Shown here one piece after another: positions 49,115 through 56,944 of a stretch of DNA of 64,000 nucleotides. The DNA comes from Pseudomonas laurylsulfativorans (GTDB lineage: Bacteria; Pseudomonadota; Gammaproteobacteria; Pseudomonadales; Pseudomonadaceae). The notes under the pieces are model-generated. The model did no database searches. It was not told the origin of the DNA and was given only the letters and a program-made list of their open reading frames with translations. The DNA lies in the NCBI RefSeq assembly GCF_002906155.1, contig NZ_MUJK01000014.1:1-64000 (forward strand), read 5' to 3'. The position numbers were made by a program, and so were the translations under genes. Numbering within the stretch: the first letter of the stretch is position 1; every line of letters begins with the position of its first letter.

Positions 49115-49954
49115 ATGCGAACGTGCCGTCGTGCTGTAACTGTTCTGGCTCTCAGTCTCGCCCCGCTTGCGGTGTGGGCTGCGGTTCCTGTGGTCGATAA
49201 CGACTCCGGCTATAACAATAGCGGGAGCAGTTATCCGCCTGCAGGTTACGGTACGAACGGCGCCTATGCCGGGGGAGGGGTTTCCGCCCCTGTCTCGGCA
49301 CAGGGCGAGCTGTTCAACCAACTGCAACAAATGCAGGAGCAGATCTCGCGCCAACAGGGTGTGATTGAAGTTCTGCAAAATGATGTAGCGCGCATGAAGC
49401 AGGAGAATCTGGAGCGATACCAGGATCTTGATCGGCGCATAGGAACCGGCGTTGCACCAGCCGCGACTCCTGAAAATTCTTCCACCGGTGGTGATTTGAA
49501 CGCCCCCGGTGCAGCCGCAGGTGCGGCAGCTGGCGCAGCCGCCGCTCAAGCACCTGCCGCGGGTAGCGAGCCGGCAGATCCGGCGAAGGAAAAGCTCTAT
49601 TACGATGCTGCCTTCGACCTGATCAAGGCCAAGGACTTCGACAAGGCCAGCCAGGCTTTCGCCGCATTCCTGCGCAAATACCCGAACAGTCAGTACGCGG
49701 GCAACGCCCAATACTGGTTGGGCGAAGTGAACCTGGCCAAGGGTGATCTGCAGGGTGCAGGTCAGGCGTTCGCCAAGGTTTCGCAGTTGTATCCGAAGCA
49801 CGCCAAAGTGCCGGACTCGCTGTACAAGCTCGCTGATGTAGAGCGCCGCCTAGGTCATACCGACCGGGTCAAAGGCATTTTGCAGCAGGTCGTGTCCCAG
49901 TATCCGGGCACTTCCGCCGCTCAGTTGGCCCAGCGCGATTTACAGAAGATGTAA
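49115..49954 (+). CDS. cpoB: CpoB (YbgF) Tol-linked periplasmic coordinator
   Basis: CpoB couples Tol action with peptidoglycan synthesis by PBP1B at the septum. The 279-residue protein has a signal peptide (about 1-22), a trimerising coiled coil (LFNQLQQMQEQISRQQGVIE) and an Ala/Gly/Pro-rich linker. Three TPR repeats follow from about 155 (YYDAAFDLIKAKDFDKASQA, YPNSQYAGNAQYWLGEVNLA). It ends the tol operon with a terminator at 49978. Confidence 0.94.
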   Translation: MRTCRRAVTVLALSLAPLAVWAAVPVVDNDSGYNNSGSSYPPAGYGTNGAYAGGGVSAPVSAQGELFNQLQQMQEQISRQQGVIEVLQNDVARMKQENLERYQDLDRRIGTGVAPAATPENSSTGGDLNAPGAAAGAAAGAAAAQAPAAGSEPADPAKEKLYYDAAFDLIKAKDFDKASQAFAAFLRKYPNSQYAGNAQYWLGEVNLAKGDLQGAGQAFAKVSQLYPKHAKVPDSLYKLADVERRLGHTDRVKGILQQVVSQYPGTSAAQLAQRDLQKM

Positions 49955-49977
49955 GCCTGCTTGACCCGTTTTGAAGA

Positions 49978-50003
49978 AACCCGCGCTTGTCGCGGGTTTT
50001 TTC
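49978..50003 (+). terminator. terminator of the tol-pal operon
   Basis: AACCCGCG (49978) pairs with CGCGGGTT (49991), followed by a run of T. Confidence 0.85.
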
Positions 50004-50119
50004 GTTAGAATTCACCCCCTTTTTCTGAACACGCTTTTTGGGGCCTGCGCTTTGCCGGGGTTCCTTGAAGTGCCTGACGGAGGCGGACAGCCTGTTTAGC
50101 TGTTACGCCCGTGGCGACT

Positions 50120-50767
50120 ATGCAAGACACATTGAGAATCACCGAAGTTTTCTACTCGTTGCAGGGTGAAACTCGGACTGCCGGCCTGCCCACTGTTTTT
50201 GTGCGCCTGACCGGTTGCCCGTTGCGTTGCCAATACTGCGACAGCGCCTACGCGTTCACAGGCGGAACCATTCGCACGCTCGACGACATCCTCGAGCAGG
50301 TCGCCGGTTACCGCCCGCGTTATGTCTGTGTCACGGGCGGCGAGCCCTTGGCGCAACCCAATGCCATTCCCTTGCTCAGGCGCCTCTGTGATGCCGGCTA
50401 CGAAGTGTCACTGGAAACCAGTGGCTCTATCGACATCTCGGCAGTAGATTCCCGGGTCAGTCGCGTTGTCGACCTGAAAACCCCGGGTTCGAAGGAAGCG
50501 CATCGCAATCGTTACGAAAACATTGAGCTGCTCACGCCCAACGATCAGGTGAAGTTTGTCATCTGCTCGCGGGAGGACTATGACTGGTCCGTTTCCAAGC
50601 TAATCCAGTACGGTCTGGACCAGCGCGCCGGCGAAGTCCTGTTCTCGCCAAGTCACCATGATCTCAATGCTCGGGATCTGGCGGACTGGGTGGTGGCGGA
50701 TAACCTGCCAGTACGTTTGCAATTGCAGCTGCATAAATATCTTTGGAATGACGAGCCGGGGCGCTGA
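50120..50767 (+). CDS. queE: 7-carboxy-7-deazaguanine synthase
   Basis: QueE is a radical-SAM enzyme that makes 7-carboxy-7-deazaguanine, a step to queuosine in tRNA. The 215-residue protein has the cluster-binding CPLRCQYC in place of the usual CxxxCxxC (three Cys: GCPLRCQYCDSAY). It also has CVTGGEPLAQ and LETSGSIDIS. ATG 50120 (MQDTLRITEVFYSLQGE) was preferred over GTG 50111. queC starts one base after its stop. Confidence 0.93.
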   Translation: MQDTLRITEVFYSLQGETRTAGLPTVFVRLTGCPLRCQYCDSAYAFTGGTIRTLDDILEQVAGYRPRYVCVTGGEPLAQPNAIPLLRRLCDAGYEVSLETSGSIDISAVDSRVSRVVDLKTPGSKEAHRNRYENIELLTPNDQVKFVICSREDYDWSVSKLIQYGLDQRAGEVLFSPSHHDLNARDLADWVVADNLPVRLQLQLHKYLWNDEPGR

Positions 50768-50768
50768 A

Positions 50769-51461
50769 ATGACTGAACAACTGAACACTGCTGAAAAACG
50801 TGCGGTCATCCTGCTGTCCGGTGGCCTGGACTCGGCGACCGTCGTGGCGATGGCTCGTGCCGAAGGCTACAACTGCTACACCATGAGCTTCGACTACGGA
50901 CAGCGTTCTCACGCCGAGTTGTATGCCGCCGAACGCGTCGCCCGGGACCTGGGCGTGGTCGAGCACAAGGTGATCGGTCTCAATCTGAATGGCATGGGCG
51001 GCTCGGCGCTGACCGACAGGAGCATCGATATTCCCGAAGAGTTGGGTGAGGGCATTCCGGTGACTTACGTGCCTGCACGTAACACGGTGTTCCTGTCGCT
51101 GGCCCTGGGCTGGGCAGAAGTGCTCGGTGCGCGGGACATCTTCATCGGCGTCAATGCGGTGGATTACTCCGGTTACCCGGACTGCCGTCCCGAGTTCATC
51201 GAGTCGTTCGAGCGCATGGCCAACCTGGCAACCAAAGCCGGCGTAGAAGGTAATGGCTTCCGCATTCAGGCACCGCTGCAAAACCTCAGCAAGGCGCAGA
51301 TCGTCCAGGCCGGCGTGAAGCTTGGCGTGAACTACGGGCTGACCGTTTCCTGCTATCAGGCCGACGATGAGGGTCGTGCGTGCGGCAAGTGCGACAGCTG
51401 CCGATTGCGTGCGGAAGGCTTTGCGGCGGCCGGAATCAGCGATCCAACCCCTTATTTTTGA
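50769..51461 (+). CDS. queC: 7-cyano-7-deazaguanine (preQ0) synthase
   Basis: QueC converts carboxy-deazaguanine with ammonia and ATP to preQ0. The 230-residue protein has the ATP pyrophosphatase loop LLSGGLDSATVVAMARAEG. It also has the four-Cys zinc site CYQADDEGRACGKCDSCRLR. It is coupled to queE. The tRNA-Lys gene behind it is separately promoted. Confidence 0.95.
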   Translation: MTEQLNTAEKRAVILLSGGLDSATVVAMARAEGYNCYTMSFDYGQRSHAELYAAERVARDLGVVEHKVIGLNLNGMGGSALTDRSIDIPEELGEGIPVTYVPARNTVFLSLALGWAEVLGARDIFIGVNAVDYSGYPDCRPEFIESFERMANLATKAGVEGNGFRIQAPLQNLSKAQIVQAGVKLGVNYGLTVSCYQADDEGRACGKCDSCRLRAEGFAAAGISDPTPYF

Positions 51462-51479
51462 TTTTTTTCAAAATAGGTG

Positions 51480-51507
51480 TTGAATAGTCCTTAAAAATCA
51501 GTATTAT
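51480..51507 (+). promoter_or_regulatory. promoter of tRNA-Lys
   Basis: TTGAAT (51480-51485) and TATTAT (51502-51507) are 16 bases apart. A GC-rich discriminator follows, and the tRNA starts 17 bases after the -10 element. Confidence 0.65.
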
Positions 51508-51524
51508 ACGCGCCACCACACAGC

Positions 51525-51600
51525 GGGTCGTTAGCTCAGTTGGTAGAGCAGTTGGCTTTTAACCAATTGGTCGTAGGTTCGAATCCCACACGACCCACCA
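51525..51600 (+). tRNA. tRNA-Lys (anticodon TTT)
   Basis: The 76-base gene has a seven-pair acceptor stem (GGGTCGT/ACGACCC), a D arm GCTC/GAGC, an anticodon stem with loop CTTTTAA (anticodon TTT at 51558-51560), GGTTCGAATCC in the T arm and an encoded CCA end. Confidence 0.97.
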
Positions 51601-51617
51601 TTTTTGGCGGTTTAGAA

Positions 51618-51660
51618 AATCCGGAAGGCCCACGCAAGTGAGGATTTCCGGGTTTTTTTT
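51618..51660 (+). terminator. terminator behind tRNA-Lys
   Basis: AATCCGGAA (51618) pairs with TTCCGGGTT (51645), with one G-T pair, followed by eight T. Confidence 0.7.
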
Positions 51661-51870
51661 TGCCCGCGATTCAAGTCCGCCTCGCTCTGGGCTGCTGCGC
51701 AAGGCGCAGGTCAGAATCATCTTTTGCATCTGTCGGATATTCTGTAGCCTTGCGCAACTTCAACGCTGTCCGTGCCTGATGAATACTCACTTTCCCGGCG
51801 GTACCCTTAAGGGTCCGGAGCCGGGTGTATACTCGACTTTCGCGCGAATGCGCCTGCAGGTCTTGCGAAC

Positions 51871-52929
51871 ATGACGCAAATTTCCGAACGCCTTCTGGTT
51901 CAAGCCCACCTCGACGCGAAACAGCCCAAGCCGCTGACCGCCGATGAAGAGGCTTACTACCGTGCCGCCATCGCTGCCGAGCTCAAGGCTCAGGACGCGG
52001 TGCTGGTGGCCCACTTCTATTGTGACCCTGTCATTCAGGCGCTGGCCGAAGAAACGGGTGGCTGTGTCTCCGACTCGCTGGAAATGGCCCGTTTCGGCAA
52101 CGCCCATCCGGCCAAGACAGTGGTCGTCGCCGGCGTGAAGTTCATGGGGGAGACTGCCAAGATCCTCAACCCGGAAAAACGCGTGCTGATGCCGACGCTC
52201 GAAGCGACCTGTTCGCTCGACCTGGGTTGCCCGGTGGACGAGTTTTCCGCTTTCTGCGATCAACACCCGGAGCGCACGGTGGTGGTGTACGCCAACACCT
52301 CCGCTGCGGTAAAAGCCCGAGCGGATTGGGTCGTGACTTCCAGCTGTGCGCTTGAAATCGTCGAAAGCCTGATGGACAACGGCGAGACCATCATCTGGGG
52401 CCCGGACAAGCACCTGGGTACCTACATTCAGCGCCAGACCGGTGCCGACATGCTGCTGTGGGACGGTGCCTGCATCGTTCACGAAGAGTTCAAGTCCAAG
52501 CAACTTGAAGACATGAAGGCGCTATACCCGGATGCGGCGATTCTGGTGCACCCGGAGTCGCCGACATCGGTGATTGAACTGGCCGATGCCGTCGGTTCTA
52601 CCAGTCAGTTGATTGCGGCGGCACAGAGCCTGCCGAACAAGACGCTGATTGTGGCGACCGACCGTGGCATCTTCTACAAGATGCAGCAGCTGTGTCCGGA
52701 CAAGGTCTTTATCGAGGCTCCGACGGCGGGTAACGGCGCGGCGTGCCGCAGCTGTGCACATTGCCCGTGGATGGCCATGAACACCCTTGAGCGTACGCTC
52801 AAGGCGTTGAAGGAAGGGGCGAATGAGATCTTTGTCGATCCGGCGCTGATTCCGCAGGCGATTCGCCCGCTCAAGCGCATGCTTGATTTCACTGCTGCAG
52901 CCCGATTGAAGCTCGCGGGTAACGCATAA
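51871..52929 (+). CDS. nadA: quinolinate synthase A
   Basis: NadA condenses iminoaspartate with dihydroxyacetone phosphate to quinolinate for NAD synthesis. The 352-residue protein starts MTQISERLLVQAHLD and has DAVLVAHFYCDPVIQALAEE, MGETAKILNPEKRVLMP and GNGAACRSCAHCPWMAMN, which provide Cys ligands of the [4Fe-4S] cluster. The ATG follows GCAGGTC. A 12-base palindrome (ACCCTTAAGGGT at 51802) and a TATACT -10 element at 51828 lie upstream. Confidence 0.95.
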   Translation: MTQISERLLVQAHLDAKQPKPLTADEEAYYRAAIAAELKAQDAVLVAHFYCDPVIQALAEETGGCVSDSLEMARFGNAHPAKTVVVAGVKFMGETAKILNPEKRVLMPTLEATCSLDLGCPVDEFSAFCDQHPERTVVVYANTSAAVKARADWVVTSSCALEIVESLMDNGETIIWGPDKHLGTYIQRQTGADMLLWDGACIVHEEFKSKQLEDMKALYPDAAILVHPESPTSVIELADAVGSTSQLIAAAQSLPNKTLIVATDRGIFYKMQQLCPDKVFIEAPTAGNGAACRSCAHCPWMAMNTLERTLKALKEGANEIFVDPALIPQAIRPLKRMLDFTAAARLKLAGNA

Positions 52930-52955
52930 GCGCTTTCAACCAAGCTCAAAAAACT

Positions 52956-52981
52956 GTGGGAGCGGGCTTGCTCGCTCCCAC
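52956..52981. repeat. collapsed REP hairpin behind nadA
   Basis: GTGGGAGCG at the left pairs with CGCTCCCAC at the right, around a GGCTTGCT centre. It looks like a REP doublet that lost its middle. It sits 27 bases past nadA and may act as a terminator. Confidence 0.6.
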
Positions 52982-53002
52982 ATTGGTTTGTGTGTGTCGG
53001 GA

Positions 53003-53491
53003 CTACTTGGTTTTCTTAGGGACTCGCACCAGCCGGGTGTTGGAATACATGTCGTGCCAGCTGCGTTTTTGCTTGTCGAACAGCGACCAGATGAATCCCA
53101 GGCCGACGCACAGCAACGAGGCGATCGAGACCACAAAGCGCAACAGCGCCTGCCACAGGCTGATGGACGAGCCATCGGCATTCTGAACGCGGATGCACCA
53201 GACCTGCATGCCCAGGGTTTGACCGGACCAGGTCCAGAATTTGGCGAAGAAGCCGAACAGTACGAACAACAGCACAGTGGAGAGCAGGGGATCGCCGTCC
53301 AGCGCGCCGGTTTCGGTCAGGGTACGCATCCGTTCTTCGCCGATGATCGCCATCTGGATCATCTTGTAAATACCGCTGGTGACGATCAGCAGGGCGGTGC
53401 ACAGCAGAAAATCATAGAACATCGCTGCCAGGCGACGACCCAGGCCAGCGGCAGGAAAGTCACCCTGGGGAGTAAGCAGGTGTTTCGACAT
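53003..53491 (-). CDS. RDD-family membrane protein
   Basis: The 162-residue protein has an RDD domain with three membrane helices: FPAAGLGRRLAAMFYDFLLC opens it, TWSGQTLGMQVWCIRVQNAD is the loop, and a third helix lies at about 125-145. It is unrelated in context to the RDD gene at 13242. The function is not known. It is convergent with nadA and lies downstream of the cold-shock gene, from which a terminator separates it. Confidence 0.85.
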   Translation of the reverse strand: MSKHLLTPQGDFPAAGLGRRLAAMFYDFLLCTALLIVTSGIYKMIQMAIIGEERMRTLTETGALDGDPLLSTVLLFVLFGFFAKFWTWSGQTLGMQVWCIRVQNADGSSISLWQALLRFVVSIASLLCVGLGFIWSLFDKQKRSWHDMYSNTRLVRVPKKTK

Positions 53492-53540
53492 GGCAGGCTC
53501 TCGGCGAAAAAAGAAGCCATTTTACGGATTTACGCGCACA

Positions 53541-53574
53541 AAAAAGCCCCTGATGTCAGCATCAGGGGCTTTTT
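53541..53574 (-). terminator. terminator of the cold-shock gene
   Basis: AAAAAGCCCCTGAT pairs with ATCAGGGGCTTTTT around GTCAGC. It lies 13 bases past the stop on the minus strand and is symmetrical, so it can stop both directions. Confidence 0.9.
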
Positions 53575-53586
53575 CGTTACAGAAGA

Positions 53587-53799
53587 TTAGGCTTCTGCTT
53601 GGACTTCGTCAGCCTGCATGCCTTTCTGGCCCTGCACGGCGATGAAAGTCACTTTCTGGCCTTCTTTCAGGCTCTTGAAGCCGTTGCCCTGGATGGCGCG
53701 GAAATGCACGAACAGATCCGGACCGCTTTCAGGAGTGATAAAACCAAAACCTTTCTCGTCGTTAAACCACTTGACGGTACCGCTCTGACGTTGGGACAT
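53587..53799 (-). CDS. cold-shock protein (CspA/CapB type)
   Basis: The 70-residue single cold-shock domain has [20 protein letters not shown] (RNP1) and DLFVHFRAI (RNP2) and ends [11 protein letters not shown]. It acts as an RNA chaperone that melts mRNA structure. The sequence is close to what I know of CapB from psychrotrophic Pseudomonas. AAAGGAAATAAGAA precedes the ATG. Its leader may be long, as is usual for cold-shock genes. Confidence 0.93.
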
Positions 53800-54202
53800 T
53801 TCTTATTTCCTTTGACGCAAAAAATTAATGACAGTCTCCTTCTCATGAAAGAGTACTGGGGCTGGTTGCAGGAGAGTAAGAAGACGTCGAACGGGATGTA
53901 GCTAACTTGTAGGCTACTGCCCAGGTCACGATTCCAAGCGACCCATGCAAACACAGTGGACAAACTCTACGCCAACTACGGGAGAAAAAACAAGCCCCGT
54001 GAAGGCCCCGTATTTCCTCAGGTTGATGGCAAAGTCAGTCCACTAGTGGGGCCTTATACGTTAACGCTGTTCAAATGTTTTCGATCGTTATAAGCAAAGT
54101 TCATAATCGAAGCTTAGAGTCAAACAATGCACTATTTTATGGCGGTTGCGTTACACATTAGTGCACAGTTAACGCAACCGCGTTACTTATAGGAACATTC
54201 AA
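53800..54202. other. gap between gcvT and the cold-shock gene
   Basis: No gene is visible in these 403 bases, which are more AT-rich than average. An exact 12-base inverted repeat, GCGGTTGCGTTA (54142) and TAACGCAACCGC (54170), lies behind gcvT. AAGGCCCC/GGGGCCTT at 54002 and 54048 form a second, wider repeat. The cold-shock promoter and leader must be here on the minus strand. Confidence 0.45.
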
Positions 54203-55327
54203 TCAGCCGCGATAGTAGCGTTGTGGAACGAATGGCATTTTGCTCACAAGCAAAGGCACCTTTTTCCCACGAACAATCGCCCAAACGGGTGTGTCCAGTG
54301 CGATGTAAGCGCTATCGACGTAACCCATGGCCAGCGGCCCGCCCAGGGTCGGACCGAAACCGCCACTGCAGACGCTGCCGATGATGTCGCCGGCTTCGTT
54401 GACGATCTCGGCACCTTCGCGTACCGGTGTGCGTTCCTGCGGTAACAGACCGACGCGCTTGCGGCTGACACCTGCCTGTTGCTGGGCAAATACGGTTTCG
54501 GCGCCAGGGAAACCGCCGGCCCGTGCGCCATCGGCGCGACGTGGCTTGGAGATGGCCCACAGCAGGCTTGCTTCGATCGGGCTGGTCTCGGTGTTCATGT
54601 CATGGCCATACAGGCACAGACCTGCTTCCAGGCGCAGGGAGTCGCGGGCGCCAAGGCCGATGGCAGCCACTTCCGGTTCGGCCAGCAGGGCGCGGGCCAG
54701 GGCTTCGGCATTGGCGGCCGGCACGGAGATTTCGAACCCGTCTTCACCGGTGTATCCCGAACGGCTGACAAAACAGTCCACGCCCAGCAGTTTTACTTGA
54801 GCAAACTGCATGAAGGTCATCTTCGCCACTTCCGGTGCCAGACGCGCCAGTACAGTGACCGCCGCCGGGCCTTGCAGGGCGAGCAGGGCGCGTTCTTCGA
54901 ACAGCGGCTCGATGCTGCACTGATCGCCGATGTGCTGGCGCAGGTGCGCCAGGTCCTGATCCTTGCACGCGGCGTTGACCACCAGGAACAGTTCGTCGTT
55001 ACCCAGGTTCGCGACCATCAGGTCATCGAGAATGCCGCCTGTCGCGTTGGTGAACATCGCGTAACGCTGCATGCCCACCGGCAGGTCGATGATGTCCACC
55101 GGCACCAGGGTTTCCAGTGCCTTGGCGGCATTGGCGCCGGTCAGGCGGATCTGGCCCATGTGCGAGACATCAAACAGCCCGGCCTGGTCGCGGGTGTGCT
55201 GGTGTTCTTTCATCACGCCCAACGGGTACTGCACCGGCATGTCATAGCCGGCGAACGGCACCATACGCGCGCCGAATTCGATGTGCAGTGCGTGCAACGG
55301 GGTTTTCAACAGTTGTTCGGTGGACAT
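54203..55327 (-). CDS. gcvT: glycine cleavage T-protein (aminomethyltransferase)
   Basis: GcvT releases ammonia from the aminomethyl-lipoyl H-protein and hands the carbon to tetrahydrofolate. The 374-residue protein has ALHIEFGARMVPFAGYDMPV at the start, FDVSHMGQIRLTG, the folate-binding Asp in MTFM-region context, and SGYTGEDGFEISVP. It is the last gene of the gcvH-gcvP-sdaA-gcvT unit, 36 bases after sdaA. Confidence 0.95.
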   Translation of the reverse strand: MSTEQLLKTPLHALHIEFGARMVPFAGYDMPVQYPLGVMKEHQHTRDQAGLFDVSHMGQIRLTGANAAKALETLVPVDIIDLPVGMQRYAMFTNATGGILDDLMVANLGNDELFLVVNAACKDQDLAHLRQHIGDQCSIEPLFEERALLALQGPAAVTVLARLAPEVAKMTFMQFAQVKLLGVDCFVSRSGYTGEDGFEISVPAANAEALARALLAEPEVAAIGLGARDSLRLEAGLCLYGHDMNTETSPIEASLLWAISKPRRADGARAGGFPGAETVFAQQQAGVSRKRVGLLPQERTPVREGAEIVNEAGDIIGSVCSGGFGPTLGGPLAMGYVDSAYIALDTPVWAIVRGKKVPLLVSKMPFVPQRYYRG

Positions 55328-55363
55328 ATTCAGCTCCTGAAGAAGGGTGCAGATGAGCGCGCA

Positions 55364-56740
<1,377 letters not shown>

Positions 56741-56800
56741 GGTGGTTCTCCGGTTTCTTGTTATAGGAATTCACGGAAGGTCAGGCTTGATTCGATCCTT

Positions 56801-56889
56801 GTAGGAGCTGGCTTGCCAGCGATGACGGTGTGTCAGGCAACAGAAATGTCGACTGATCCAACCCTGATCGCTGGCAAGCCAGCTCCTAC
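56801..56889. repeat. REP doublet between gcvP and sdaA
   Basis: GTAGGAGCTGGCTTGCCAGC and its inverse, GCTGGCAAGCCAGCTCCTAC, are almost perfect and 50 bases apart. The doublet lies inside the probable gcv operon, where glyA2 is found in P. aeruginosa. It can form a strong mRNA hairpin and so affect downstream expression. Confidence 0.85.
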
Positions 56890-56944
56890 AAGGGCTTTGC
56901 GGTGTTCTTGAAATGGGAGCGAGTAAACCCGCCCCCTTATTGCT

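Noticed and set aside
50111..50119. GTG start for queE three codons before the ATG
   Set aside because: Family members begin at MQDTLRITE. The extra codons add nothing conserved.
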